Shown here: positions 1-8,926 of the stretch, one piece after another
Position numbering within the stretch: the stretch's first letter is position 1
How the letters are laid out: each line of letters opens with the position of its first letter
Source: PALSA-555 sp036521915
Lineage (GTDB): Bacteria; Actinomycetota; Acidimicrobiia; IMCC26256; PALSA-555
Direction of reading: 5' to 3'
NCBI GenBank assembly: GCA_036521915.1
Contig: DATDGU010000111.1
Span: 12,547 to 76,546 of the forward strand
DNA length: 64,000 nucleotides
Notes under the pieces: model-generated
Databases searched by the model: none
What the model saw: the letters and a program-made list of their open reading frames with translations, nothing else
What the model was told of the DNA's origin: nothing
Made by a program: the position numbers and the translations under genes

Positions 1-1
1 G

Positions 2-3000
2 GGCATGCAGTACGACACGACGATCAACCGGTGGCACACCGTCCCGAACACGGGGCCGATCACGGCGAGCAACCCATGCTTTCCGGCCAGCGAGTTCGTG
101 CACACCGATCGCGGGCTGCTGCGCTTCGGTGACCTGGTCCAGCTGACCGAGGCCGGCGAGTCGTTCGGGGTCTACACGCACGACGTCACGAACCCGGAGG
201 CGTCGGCTCACCGCCTTGAGGTCACGCGCCCCGACGCCGTCATGCTCACGGGCTTGAACGAGATCGTGAAGCTCAGGTTCTCGAACGGCGCGCAGCTGCG
301 CTGCACCCCCAATCACGCCCTCTTCACGACGAATCGGGGATACGTCGCCGCGTCCGAGCTCACGTCCGACGATCGCGTCAAGGTCCTTGATCTCCCTGCT
401 CCCGCAACGAGGGCGGACTGGCGGCTTCCGTCCGCTGCGCTCCAGGCCGAGGTCGGACGGAGCACGTGCGAGCGCCGCGCCGTTCGCCTCCCGGAGAAGT
501 GGAGCCCCGAGCTCGGCCATTACCTCGGCTGGCTGGTCGGCGACGGATGCTTGACCGATTCCGCTGCGGTCACCGTGTACGGCGGCGACGAAGAGCAGCA
601 GGAGGTGCTGCCCCGACACCGTTCCTTCGTGGCCTCCATGCAGGACGGGTGGATGGCCAAGCCGTCGCAGCAAACGAACGGGACCGTCCAGCTGCGCGTT
701 GGTCGGCGTACCATCCGGGACTTCCTCGAGGCCTTGGGGGTCAGTCGACACCGCGCCGCCGGGAAGGTCGTGCCCGAGGCGATCAATCAGGCACCGACGC
801 AGGTCGCCGCCGCGTTCCTGCAAGGCCTCTTCGACGCGGACGGCTGCGTCCACGACAGCGCGCACTACCGGTATGTCGGGCTCGGATCGGCGTCGGAGGA
901 GCTCCTCCGGGGCGTCCAGCGCCTCCTGACGACCTTCGGCGTCTCGTCCCGGATCTACCGCGGCCGGGCCAGCTCACCGTCAGGGTTCACCTACGTGCGC
1001 AAGGGCGGCACCCGGGTCGAGTACGCCAGCGCGGCGATGTACGACCTGCGCATCTCGAGCGGCTCGATCGAGCGATTCGCCGACGCGATCGGCTTCAGCA
1101 TCCCGCCGAAGGCCGGAAAGCTCGCGCGGTGTGTCGGTGAGCATCGCCGGTACGTCGTAGACCAGGACATCCGCCTCGTCGAGCGCAGTGACGACGGCGT
1201 CGAGCTCACCTACAACTTGTCCGAGCCACGCAACCACAGCTACGTCGTGAACGGCGTGGTGGTGCGCAACTGCAGTGAGTACATGTCGCTGGATGACTCG
1301 GCCTGCAACCTGGCGAGCATCAACCTCTTGAAGTTCCTGAACGACGATGGGACCTTCGACGTCGAGGCGTTTCAGCAGACGGTGGAGGTCGTCTTCACGG
1401 CGCAGGAGATCATCGTCGGGAACGCCGACTACCCGACCGACAAGATCGCCGAGACGACGCGACGTTTCCGCCAGCTCGGTCTCGGCTACGCCAATCTCGG
1501 CGCGCTCCTGATGGCGCAGGGGCTCCCCTACGACTCGTCCGACGGGCGTGCGTGGGCGGCGACGCTCACCGCGCTCATGACGGGGCACGCGTACGCGACG
1601 AGCGCGCGCACCGCTCGCCGCATGGGTCCCTTTGCGGGGTTCGCCGAGAACGCCGAGCCGATGGTGGACGTGCTGCGGATGCACCGGGGAGAGGTCGCCA
1701 AGATCGATGAGGACCGCGTCCCGCCGGATCTGCTGAGCGCGGCGCAGCGGGCGTGGGACGACGCCGTCGAGATCGCCGAGGAGCACGGCGTGCGGAACTC
1801 GCAGGCCGTGGTCATCGCCCCGACAGGGACGATCGGCCTGGCGATGGACTGCGACACGACCGGTATCGAGCCGGATCTTGCGCTCACGAAGGCGAAGAAG
1901 CTCGTGGGCGGCGGCACCATGTTCATCGTCAACCAGACGGTCCCGCGCGCCCTCGCTCACCTCGGCTACTCGGACGAGCAGGCCGCGGGGATCATCGGTC
2001 ACATCGACGAGCACAAGTCGATCGTCGGTGCGCCCGGGTTCAAGGACGAGCATCTGCCCGTCTTCGCGTGCTCGATGGGCGACAACACGATCCATTACAT
2101 GGGTCACGTGAAGATGATGGGGGCGGTGCAGCCATTCATCAGCGGCGCCATCTCGAAGACAGCGAACATGCCCGAGTCGGCCACGGTCGAAGAGGTAGAG
2201 CAGCTCTACCTCGACTCCTGGAAGCTCGGCATCAAGGCCATCGCCCTCTACCGAGACAACTGCAAGGTCGGCCAGCCGCTCGCGACACAGAAGAAAGGGT
2301 CGGCGACCGAGGACAGCGAGGAGTCAAACGCGCTGACCCAGCAGGTCGAGCGCGTCGTCGAGCACGTCATCGTCCAGAGCCCCGTCCGCCAGAAGCTCCC
2401 GCGGACGCGCGCCTCGAAGACCTTCTCGTTCCGGGTCGCGGACTGCCACGGCTACGCGACGGTCGGTGAGTTCGAGGACGGCCGGCCGGGTGAGGTGTTC
2501 CTGAAGGTCGCGAAGCAGGGCTCCACGCTCGCCGGGATCATGGACGCCTTCGCGATCTCGGTGAGCCACGGACTCCAGTACGGCGTGCCCCTGCGTGCGT
2601 TCGTCGAGATGTTCACCAACATGCGCTTCGAGCCCGCCGGCATCACCGACGACCCGGAGATCCGGATTGCGACGAGCCTGGTCGACTACATCTTCCGACG
2701 CCTCGCCGTCGAGTACCTGACGGTGGAGGAGCGCTCCGACCTCGGGATCTTCACCGTCGCCGAACGCTTGCAGCCGACCCTCCCTGGGGTGGAGGAGGCG
2801 GTGACGCCGAACCAAGCGGCGTTCGACGTGCTGCCTCCCGAGGACCGGGCGCCTTCGGCAGCGCTTGAGGCCGCGCCGACCGAGACGAGCACCCTTGCAC
2901 CGTCCCGACGCAGTGCTGACGTCATCCTCTGCTACGTGTGCGGCGACATCATGCAGCGCGCCGGCTCGTGCCACGCCTGTCCCAGCTGCGGCGCCACCAG

Positions 3001-3013
3001 CGGCTGCTCGTAG
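2..3013 (+). CDS. nrdJ: Adenosylcobalamin-dependent (class II) ribonucleotide reductase, 3' part, intein-containing
   Basis: Reduces ribonucleotides to deoxyribonucleotides in the cytoplasm using adenosylcobalamin. The frame is open to the left edge, so the 5' part is missing. Visible class II landmarks, after removing the intein, are ASNP-CSEYM with the active-site Cys, SACNLASINLL, the finger-loop region APTGTIGLAMDCDTTGIEPD, KAIALYRDNCKVGQPL, a TSCPD-type domain (about nt 2410-2710) and a C-terminal CxxC-x8-CxxC cysteine cluster (CYVCGD... CPSCG). The extein is otherwise intact to the TAG stop. The intein splits the active-site segment just before the catalytic Cys, so splicing is required for activity. 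Family is certain; the ATP-binding N-terminus cannot be judged here. Confidence 0.95.
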   Translation, partial: GMQYDTTINRWHTVPNTGPITASNPCFPASEFVHTDRGLLRFGDLVQLTEAGESFGVYTHDVTNPEASAHRLEVTRPDAVMLTGLNEIVKLRFSNGAQLRCTPNHALFTTNRGYVAASELTSDDRVKVLDLPAPATRADWRLPSAALQAEVGRSTCERRAVRLPEKWSPELGHYLGWLVGDGCLTDSAAVTVYGGDEEQQEVLPRHRSFVASMQDGWMAKPSQQTNGTVQLRVGRRTIRDFLEALGVSRHRAAGKVVPEAINQAPTQVAAAFLQGLFDADGCVHDSAHYRYVGLGSASEELLRGVQRLLTTFGVSSRIYRGRASSPSGFTYVRKGGTRVEYASAAMYDLRISSGSIERFADAIGFSIPPKAGKLARCVGEHRRYVVDQDIRLVERSDDGVELTYNLSEPRNHSYVVNGVVVRNCSEYMSLDDSACNLASINLLKFLNDDGTFDVEAFQQTVEVVFTAQEIIVGNADYPTDKIAETTRRFRQLGLGYANLGALLMAQGLPYDSSDGRAWAATLTALMTGHAYATSARTARRMGPFAGFAENAEPMVDVLRMHRGEVAKIDEDRVPPDLLSAAQRAWDDAVEIAEEHGVRNSQAVVIAPTGTIGLAMDCDTTGIEPDLALTKAKKLVGGGTMFIVNQTVPRALAHLGYSDEQAAGIIGHIDEHKSIVGAPGFKDEHLPVFACSMGDNTIHYMGHVKMMGAVQPFISGAISKTANMPESATVEEVEQLYLDSWKLGIKAIALYRDNCKVGQPLATQKKGSATEDSEESNALTQQVERVVEHVIVQSPVRQKLPRTRASKTFSFRVADCHGYATVGEFEDGRPGEVFLKVAKQGSTLAGIMDAFAISVSHGLQYGVPLRAFVEMFTNMRFEPAGITDDPEIRIATSLVDYIFRRLAVEYLTVEERSDLGIFTVAERLQPTLPGVEEAVTPNQAAFDVLPPEDRAPSAALEAAPTETSTLAPSRRSADVILCYVCGDIMQRAGSCHACPSCGATSGCS
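77..1270 (+). mobile_element. Intein with LAGLIDADG homing endonuclease inside NrdJ
   Basis: 398 codons between ASNP and CSEYM of the reductase. It begins with Cys (CFPASEFVHTDRG, block A), has the block B TxxH signature (TPNHALF), two LAGLIDADG dodecapeptides at about intein residues 145-157 (LGHYLGWLVGDG) and 247-258 (FLQGLFDADG), and ends with block G NHSYVVNGVVVRN before the +1 Cys. The splice residues Cys1, terminal Asn and Cys+1 are all present. The penultimate residue is Arg rather than the usual His, a known but minority variant. Both endonuclease motifs keep their acidic residues, so homing may still be active. The insertion point is the most conserved part of the host protein, typical for inteins. 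Confidence 0.95.
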
Positions 3014-3288
3014 GACTCAACACAGTTCAACGCGCGGACGCGGAGGTCAGCGTCGTCACGATGCGTTCGCGACGGCCGTCCAGAACTCGTCGTGACCGTC
3101 GTCGGGTCCGGCCAGGGTGCGTTGCGTGGTGGTCGACGGGGAGCACTCAGCGTGGACGACCTCGTGGCCCGCGTCGCCCGCAGCGTGGAGTTGGCCCCGC
3201 CACGCGTCCGGCTGACACCGAACCGCTGCCGATTCGTGCAAAGGTGCCACGCCGCGGTGTCGACGGGCGCAGAAGGAGTCAGACCGCC

Positions 3289-4290
3289 ATGGTGGCGAGC
3301 GCCGAGCTGGGTCGGCGGTGGGGCGGTGCCGTTCGTCGGGGAGCGACGTGTGTCGCGATTGGCGCACTCGCCGCGGTGGGTCTCGTGGCGGGCGCGACCG
3401 GCGCGGGCGCGTCGGGCGCGAGCTCGCAGGCGTGCGCCGGTGGTTCTGCGGGCACCCGGACCGTCACCGTGAAGGCGTCCGGGCGGAATCGGACGGTCAT
3501 CGTGCACGCGCCCTCGGGCTACACGGGGAAGACTCCCGTGTCGCTGGTGCTGAACCTTCACGGGACCGGCTCCACTGCCGCACAGCAGGAGGCGTTCAGC
3601 GGCATGGACGAGACGGCGAACACCGGAGGCTTCATCGTGGCGTACCCGCAGGGCGCGATTCGCTCAGGCTCCGGCTACGACTGGAACATCCCGGGCGTCC
3701 CCTTGTTCGGTGGCAAGCCCGTTCCCGCTGGATCGGCGAACGACATCTCGTTCATCTCGCAGACGATCACCTACCTGCAGCAGCACTACTGCGTGGACGC
3801 CTCGCGTGTCGACGTAACCGGGTTCTCCGGTGGTGCGAGGCTGACGAGCCAGCTCGGCTGTGACCTGTCGGCCCGAGTCGCGGCCATCGCGCCGGTCAGC
3901 GGCCTGCGACTGCCGTCGCCCTGCCCGACGACACGTCCGGTGCCGGTCATCTCGTTCCACGGGACCGCCGACCCAGTCGACCCGTACAACGGCAACGGCC
4001 AGGCGTACTGGACCTACAGCGTGCCGACCGCAGCCCAGCGGTGGGGTGCGCAGGACGCCTGCGGCGCCACGCCAACGACGACGATGACCAACCCCCAGCT
4101 GACCCTTACCCAGTACAACGGGTGCGCGGGTGGCGCGGTGGTGTCGCTCTACACGATCGCCGGCGCGGGGCACACCTGGCCCGGCGGGCCGCCGCTCTCG
4201 CGGAGCATCACGCGCGTCCTCGGACCGCAGTCACAGATTCAGGCGTCGTCCATGATCGCCGCGTTCTTCAAGCAGCACCCGCTGAGCTGA
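3289..4290 (+). CDS. Secreted PHB-depolymerase/feruloyl-esterase-like alpha/beta hydrolase
   Basis: 333-residue exported serine esterase of the poly(3-hydroxybutyrate) depolymerase/LpqC type. The ATG at 3289 is chosen because AGAAGGAG lies 8-10 nt upstream and it starts a signal peptide: charged n-region, hydrophobic stretch AIGALAAVGLVAGATGAGA, then Ala-rich cleavage region. Catalytic parts visible: oxyanion region LNLHGTGS, nucleophile elbow GFSGG (Ser180), Asp in FHGTADPVDP and His in GAGHTWPGG. Substrate (polyester, feruloyl or acetyl ester) cannot be told from sequence. It stands alone between nrdJ and a convergent VOC gene. Confidence 0.85.
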   Translation: MVASAELGRRWGGAVRRGATCVAIGALAAVGLVAGATGAGASGASSQACAGGSAGTRTVTVKASGRNRTVIVHAPSGYTGKTPVSLVLNLHGTGSTAAQQEAFSGMDETANTGGFIVAYPQGAIRSGSGYDWNIPGVPLFGGKPVPAGSANDISFISQTITYLQQHYCVDASRVDVTGFSGGARLTSQLGCDLSARVAAIAPVSGLRLPSPCPTTRPVPVISFHGTADPVDPYNGNGQAYWTYSVPTAAQRWGAQDACGATPTTTMTNPQLTLTQYNGCAGGAVVSLYTIAGAGHTWPGGPPLSRSITRVLGPQSQIQASSMIAAFFKQHPLS

Positions 4291-4310
4291 GGGCCGCGGC
4301 ACCGCCGCGG

Positions 4311-4757
4311 TCAGATGCGCAGCGGCTTGACGGGCGCGAGCACGGCGGCGGGGTCGTCCCAGTTCTGCCCGGGGACGTCGATGTAGAGCTCGACCTCGTT
4401 GCCGTCGGGGTCGAGCACATAGAGGCTGTGCGTGACGGTGTGGTCGCTGGTGCCGACGATCTGGACGCCGGCCTCCTGGACCCGAGCGAGCGCGTCGCGC
4501 AGCTCGCCGTCGGTGTCACCGACCTTGAGGCCGAAGTGGTAGAGCCCGACCCGGCGCCCCGCGGGGATGGGCTGCGCGTCGGGTCCCACCTCGATCAGGA
4601 GCAGCTCGTGGTGGGTGCGGCCGGACGAGAACGCGGCCGCCGGCATCCCGGCGGGCCGTGCGATCTCGTGCCAGCCCAGCACGTCGCGGTAGAAGGCCTC
4701 GGAGCGCGGGAGATCGCGGACGTAAAGGACGAGATGGCCGAGCTCTTTCACGGTCAC
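4311..4757 (-). CDS. VOC-family (glyoxalase/extradiol dioxygenase-like) protein
   Basis: 148-residue single-module vicinal-oxygen-chelate protein. It shows LGHLVLYVRDLPRSEAFYRD at the N-terminus, a histidine pair (THHELLL), LYHFGLKV, and the C-terminal LYVLDPDGNEVELY strand typical of the fold. The frame is open to an ATG at 4790, but GGAGGTGA sits 9 nt before the in-frame GTG at 4757, and homology to the fold begins right after it, so GTG is preferred. Metal-dependent reaction unknown (dioxygenase, lyase or resistance protein). It ends 20 nt from the convergent esterase gene. Confidence 0.85.
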   Translation of the reverse strand: MTVKELGHLVLYVRDLPRSEAFYRDVLGWHEIARPAGMPAAAFSSGRTHHELLLIEVGPDAQPIPAGRRVGLYHFGLKVGDTDGELRDALARVQEAGVQIVGTSDHTVTHSLYVLDPDGNEVELYIDVPGQNWDDPAAVLAPVKPLRI

Positions 4758-4851
4758 GACAACGTCACCTCCGCTGGGGGCTTGCTCCATGATGCAGCGC
4801 CGTCACCTCGCCGGCTATTCCTGCTCGCGGCCCTCGGCGTGCGGCGGGCCG

Positions 4852-5913
4852 TCATGCGGGCGCGATCGCCGACCAGTAGCCGCCGCCGAGCATCGCCTCG
4901 AGCGTCGCCCGGTGGGTTATGAGGTCGTCGGGATCCTCCGGTGGCTCGGCCTCGCCGAAGTGGATGGCCCGCTGCTGGATGCGGCTCATGATGATCCCGT
5001 GTCGCAACGCGGCGTAGAGCGTGTAGAAGTCGAGGTCCCGGGGTTCGTGACCGGTGAGGGCCTCGTATCGGGCCGCGATGTCGTCCCGGCGGAGGAAGTC
5101 GGGGAGCCCGGGCAGCGTGAACTGGCCGGCCACGTCCTGGAAGAACCGGTGCAGGAAGATGAGCCAGCCGAGGTCGAGCTCCGGGGGGCCGAGGGTGGCC
5201 ATCTCCCAGTCGAGGACGGCGACGGGCTCGAAGTCCCGGTAGATGACGTTGCCGATCCGAGAGTCGCCCCAGCTCAGGACGGCGTCGCTCTCCTCGGCCG
5301 GCCAGTGGTCGCGGAGCCATTGGAAGCAGCGCTCGAGGAGCGGCTGGCGCGTGCCGGCGCTGACCCACTCGTAGTACATCCACTGCTCGGCGACGTGGCG
5401 CGCGAGCAGGGAACCCGTGCCGGCGGGCGCGAGGAAGCCGAAGCGATCCGTCGGGTCGGGGATGGCGTGCAGGTCGGCGAGGATCTGGACGGTCGCGTCC
5501 TGGAGATGGTCGCGCTGGGCGGACGTCGCCTCGGTGAGCCAGCTGGCGATGTTGTATGGCATCAGGTCGGGCGGGACCTGGCCGTCGACGCGGTCCATCA
5601 CGAAGAACGGCGAGCCGAGCGCGTCGGCGTCGAGCTCGAGCCAGCGCACGTGGGGGACCGGGACCGCGCTGAGCTCGGCGACACGCTTGAGCACCCGGTA
5701 CTGCTTCTCGAGGTCATAGGACGGGAACACCGGCACGGCTGCCGTCATCGGGGTGAGGCGGGCCACGAGTCGATCGGCCTGGGTGCGCTCGCCGTCACGC
5801 CACGTCAGATCGAAGAGCACCGTCTCGCTCGACAGCCCGTTCGAATCGGGCACGTCGAACTCGGACACGTGGGGGTCGGCGTCCGGCGGGAGTCGCTCGA
5901 CGAGCCACGCCAC
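4852..5913 (-). CDS. APH/ACAD10-type phosphotransferase family protein
   Basis: 353-residue kinase-fold protein of the aminoglycoside phosphotransferase superfamily, resembling the group often found with acyl-CoA dehydrogenases. Seen: N-terminal lobe with GLSSETVLFDLTW, the Brenner loop as WGDSRIGN (Asp and Asn kept, the usual His is Trp) and a DFG-equivalent LDWEMATLG followed by ELDLGW. The GTG at 5913 is the only ATG/GTG/TTG before an in-frame TAA further upstream. Likely phosphorylates a small hydroxylated molecule or hydroxyacyl-CoA; antibiotic resistance is not implied. Followed downstream by the VOC gene on the same strand (94 nt gap). Confidence 0.8.
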   Translation of the reverse strand: MAWLVERLPPDADPHVSEFDVPDSNGLSSETVLFDLTWRDGERTQADRLVARLTPMTAAVPVFPSYDLEKQYRVLKRVAELSAVPVPHVRWLELDADALGSPFFVMDRVDGQVPPDLMPYNIASWLTEATSAQRDHLQDATVQILADLHAIPDPTDRFGFLAPAGTGSLLARHVAEQWMYYEWVSAGTRQPLLERCFQWLRDHWPAEESDAVLSWGDSRIGNVIYRDFEPVAVLDWEMATLGPPELDLGWLIFLHRFFQDVAGQFTLPGLPDFLRRDDIAARYEALTGHEPRDLDFYTLYAALRHGIIMSRIQQRAIHFGEAEPPEDPDDLITHRATLEAMLGGGYWSAIAPA

Positions 5914-6030
5914 GAGCCGATCGTGCAGCTCGCCGAGGTCGCGGGTCGAGGTCTGGGGTCGGGGCGTCTCGTCCGTCCGGCGGGTTTAGCACCTCACCGG
6001 CCGTCGCGAGGTCGGTCGGGGACGCTGCTC

Positions 6031-6036
6031 TACGCT
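6031..6036 (+). promoter_or_regulatory. -10 box TACGCT of a leaderless promoter
   Basis: TACGCT ends 7 nt before the GTG of the amidohydrolase gene, leaving no room for an SD site. Transcription would begin at or near the start codon. Confidence 0.55.
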
Positions 6037-6043
6037 GGGCGTC

Positions 6044-7222
6044 GTGGATCTCGACTATCTGGCCTTCGACGCCGACAACCACTATTACGAGGCGCTCGAC
6101 GCGTTCACCCGGCACCTCGACCCGCGACTCGGGCCGCGCTGCGTGCAGTGGGCGGAGATCAACGGCCGCCGCTATCACGTGGTGGGCGGGCGGGTCAGCC
6201 ACGCCGTGGTGAACCCGACGTTCGACCCGGTCGCGAAGGCCGGCGCGCTGCACGACTACTTCCGTGGGAACCCCGACGAGAAGTCGCCGCTCGAGTTCCT
6301 GCGGGCGCGCGAGCCCATCCGGGCCGAGTACCGGGATCGCGAGGCGCGCCTGGCGACGCTCGACGAGTTCGGCCTCGAGTCGGTGTGGCTGTTCCCGACG
6401 CTCGGCATCCTCTACGAGGAGCTGCTGAAGGACGACCCGGAGGCGGTGACGCTCACGTTCACCGCCTTCAACCGCTGGCTCGACGAGGACTGGGGCTGCA
6501 ACTACCAGGACCGGATCTACGCCGCGCCGTACGTGTCGCTGTGCGACGTCGACTGGGCGGTCCGCGAGCTGGAATGGGCGCTGGACCACGACGCCCGGAC
6601 GGTGGTGATGCGACCCGCGGCGCCGACCACGGCGACGGGTCAGCTCCCGCCGACCGACCCGGCGTTCGACCCGTTCTGGGCCCGGGCCAACGAGGCGGGG
6701 ATCACCGTCGTCGTGCACGCCGGGGACAGCGGGTACTCGTCGCAGGGCTACGCGAAGGATGGCTTCGCAGCGACGTTCGAGGGCGCGGGCCGGCCGTCGA
6801 TCAAGACGCTGGCGATCGAGCGGGCCGCGTACGACTTCCTGCTCACGCTGGTGTTCGACCGGCTCTTCGACCGGTTCCCGAACCTGCGGGTCGCGTCCGT
6901 GGAGAACGGGTCGGAGTTCCTGCCCGACCTCTTCCACAAGCTCGCGTCGACGCGGCGCAAGATGCCGGGCTACTTCCATGAGGACCCGGCCGAGACGTTC
7001 CGCCGTCACGTGTCGATCAACCCGTTCTGGGAGGACGACCCGTACCAGGTGGTCGAGCTGATGGGCGCCGACCGGGTGATCTTCGGGTCGGACTGGCCTC
7101 ACATCGAGGGCATGCCGCGCCCCCTCGACTACGTCGCCGAGCTCAAGGAGCTCGATGACGACCCGCGACGGCTCGTCATGCGCGACAACGCCCGCGCGCT
7201 GACGGTCCGCCGGCCGGCATGA
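6044..7222 (+). CDS. Amidohydrolase-2 family TIM-barrel metal-dependent hydrolase
   Basis: 392 residues. The N-terminal metal site reads FDADNHYYE (the usual HxH is DxN-H here, as in many actinobacterial members). Further metal or catalytic positions are VVVHAGDSG (His), VENGSEF and the C-terminal FGSDWPHIEGMP (Asp). Family members hydrolyse or decarboxylate ring or carboxylate substrates; the exact substrate is not evident. GTG start with a leaderless -10 box 7 nt upstream. The stop overlaps the ATG of the following VOC gene (ATGA), so the two are translationally coupled and may act in one degradation step. Confidence 0.85.
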   Translation: MDLDYLAFDADNHYYEALDAFTRHLDPRLGPRCVQWAEINGRRYHVVGGRVSHAVVNPTFDPVAKAGALHDYFRGNPDEKSPLEFLRAREPIRAEYRDREARLATLDEFGLESVWLFPTLGILYEELLKDDPEAVTLTFTAFNRWLDEDWGCNYQDRIYAAPYVSLCDVDWAVRELEWALDHDARTVVMRPAAPTTATGQLPPTDPAFDPFWARANEAGITVVVHAGDSGYSSQGYAKDGFAATFEGAGRPSIKTLAIERAAYDFLLTLVFDRLFDRFPNLRVASVENGSEFLPDLFHKLASTRRKMPGYFHEDPAETFRRHVSINPFWEDDPYQVVELMGADRVIFGSDWPHIEGMPRPLDYVAELKELDDDPRRLVMRDNARALTVRRPA

Positions 7223-7719
7223 GCCAGGCGGACGTCGACCGGGGCTCCCGGGAGGAGGAGTGGGCGGACCTGCGCGCCCGGTACCTGCGCCCCCGGGCCG
7301 ACCGCCCGCCGACCAGCGCGCGGGGCGTCCACCACGTCGCCCTGCTCAGCCAGGACGTCGAGCGCACGATCCGCTTCTACCAGGAGGTGCTCGGCTTCCC
7401 GCTCACCGAGCTGTTCGAGAACCGTGACTACAACGGCTCGACGCACTTCTTCTTCGACATCGGGAATGGGAACGCGCTCGCCTTCTTCGACTTCCCGCGC
7501 CTCGATCTCGGCCCCTACGCCGAGGTGCTGGGTGGCCTGCACCACCTCGCGATCTCCGTGCCGCCCGCGCGGTGGCAAGAGCAGCGCCGCCGGCTGGAGG
7601 AGGCGGGCGTGTCGATCGAGAACATCGATTCGTCGCTGTACTTCCGTGACCCCGACGGCGCTCGCATCGAGCTGATCAGCGACCCGCTCGGGGAGATGTA
7701 CGGCAACCCCGTCTTCTGA
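7219..7719 (+). CDS. VOC-family (glyoxalase/dioxygenase-like) protein
   Basis: 166-residue VOC protein with GVHHVALLSQDVERTIRFYQ, a central LHHLAIS strand and the C-terminal LYFRDPDGARIELI signature. Putative metal ligands are the His in VHHVAL, the His in LHHLAI and the Glu in RIELI. It starts inside the stop of the amidohydrolase gene (4-nt ATGA overlap). A lyase or dioxygenase role next to the amidohydrolase is an inference from coupling only. Confidence 0.85.
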   Translation: MSQADVDRGSREEEWADLRARYLRPRADRPPTSARGVHHVALLSQDVERTIRFYQEVLGFPLTELFENRDYNGSTHFFFDIGNGNALAFFDFPRLDLGPYAEVLGGLHHLAISVPPARWQEQRRRLEEAGVSIENIDSSLYFRDPDGARIELISDPLGEMYGNPVF

Positions 7720-7724
7720 TCCGG

Positions 7725-8126
7725 TCAGCCCGTGAGCAGGATCCCGAGGAACAGCGCGGCGAAGGCGCTGAGCCCGCTCAAGGCGCCGAAGACGGCGAGG
7801 CCGGTGCGCGACTTGGCGCGGCTGTGCAGCAGCGCGGTGAGCCCAGACACGCCGACGACGGCCAGCTTCACGATGAGCGTCGTGCCGTACGGGCTGGACC
7901 AGTCGACGTGCAGCGCGAGGATGTTCCAGATCCCGGTGGCGACGAGCAGCGCGTACGCCGGCCAGGCGATAGCTGAGAACAGCCGCGCGACGGTGCGTGG
8001 CGCGGTCGGCGAGATCCGGCGGAGGCTGGGCACGATCCCGGCCAGCGTGATCTGGCCGCCGACCCAGACGGTCGCGCCGGTCACGTGGAGGAACAGGCGA
8101 ATCGTCGTCCACGAGACGGGCAGCAC
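7725..8126 (-). CDS. Small four-helix membrane protein, CopD/DUF2269-like
   Basis: 133 residues with about four transmembrane helices (IRLFLHVTGATVWVGGQITL, FSAIAWPAYALLVATGIWNI, LIVKLAVVGVSGLTALL, the C-terminal ALSGLSAFAALFLGILL). Two intramembrane His-like positions (LHVTGA, LHSRAK) resemble the copper-resistance D family. Function not established: heme or copper-linked membrane protein is the usual annotation. GTG start with a leaderless -10 box. Converges with the VOC gene, 5 nt apart. Confidence 0.7.
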   Translation of the reverse strand: MLPVSWTTIRLFLHVTGATVWVGGQITLAGIVPSLRRISPTAPRTVARLFSAIAWPAYALLVATGIWNILALHVDWSSPYGTTLIVKLAVVGVSGLTALLHSRAKSRTGLAVFGALSGLSAFAALFLGILLTG

Positions 8127-8132
8127 GGCGCG

Positions 8133-8138
8133 ACGCTA
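8133..8138 (-). promoter_or_regulatory. -10 box TAGCGT, leaderless
   Basis: On the minus strand TAGCGT ends 6 nt before the GTG of the CopD-like gene; no SD site is possible. Confidence 0.5.
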
Positions 8139-8186
8139 ATGGGGACGCATGCGGGCGCGCGGCCGGCCGCGCCGCGGTCGGGACGG

Positions 8187-8192
8187 TAGGGT
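8187..8192 (+). promoter_or_regulatory. -10 box TAGGGT, leaderless
   Basis: TAGGGT lies 7 nt before the GTG at 8200 and decides that start for the deacetylase gene. Confidence 0.5.
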
Positions 8193-8199
8193 CCTGCGG

Positions 8200-8919
8200 G
8201 TGAGCGACGAGGACGCGGTCGAGCGCATCCTGGTGGTGTCGGCGCACCCCGACGACGTGGACTTCGGCGCGGCGGGCAGCGCGGCCGCCTGGTCCGACGC
8301 CGGGAAGCACGTCACCTACTGCATCGTCACCGACGGCGCCGCGGGCGGTTTCGACCCGACGGTGTCACGGGCCGAGATGGCCGAGCTCCGCCAGGCCGAG
8401 CAGACGGCCGCCGCGAAGACCGTCGGGGTCGAGGACGTGATCTTCCTCGGGTACCCGGACGGACGCCTCGAGGTGACGATCGGTCTGCGCCGCGACCTGT
8501 CGCGGGTGATCCGCCAGACGCGACCCGAGCGGGTCGTCGCCCAGTCACCCGACCGGAACTACGAGCGCATCTTCGCCAGCCACCCGGATCACCTGGCGGC
8601 CGGCGAGGCGGTGCTCTGCGCGGTCTACCCGGACGCCCGGAACCCGTTCGCGCATCCCGAGCTGCTCGACGACGAGCACCTCGAGCCGTGGTCGGTGCAC
8701 GAGGTGTGGCTGATGGCGGCGACGACGGCGGCGAACCGATTCGTCGACGTCACGGACAGCTTCGACCGCAAGATCGAGGCGCTGCGCTGTCACGTCTCAC
8801 AGCACCCCAACCCGGACGCCCTCGAGCCGATGATCCGCGGCTGGCTCGGCGGCAACGCCAAGAACGCCGGCTGGCCCGAGGGCCGCCTCGCCGAAGGGTT
8901 CTACGCGATCGCGACCTGA
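8200..8919 (+). CDS. PIG-L/LmbE-family zinc deacetylase
   Basis: 239 residues; N-acetyl-sugar or amine deacetylase fold shared with MshB and Mca. The zinc motif SAHPDDVDFG is near the N-terminus, followed by VTDGAAGGFDP, LGYPDGRLE and the second zinc His in SHPDHLAAGE. Start placed at GTG 8200 because the family begins right there and a TAGGGT -10 box lies 7 nt before it; the open frame runs back to 8149. Could act in mycothiol metabolism or in catabolism; no neighbour settles this. Confidence 0.85.
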   Translation: MSDEDAVERILVVSAHPDDVDFGAAGSAAAWSDAGKHVTYCIVTDGAAGGFDPTVSRAEMAELRQAEQTAAAKTVGVEDVIFLGYPDGRLEVTIGLRRDLSRVIRQTRPERVVAQSPDRNYERIFASHPDHLAAGEAVLCAVYPDARNPFAHPELLDDEHLEPWSVHEVWLMAATTAANRFVDVTDSFDRKIEALRCHVSQHPNPDALEPMIRGWLGGNAKNAGWPEGRLAEGFYAIAT

Positions 8920-8926
8920 CGCGGCG

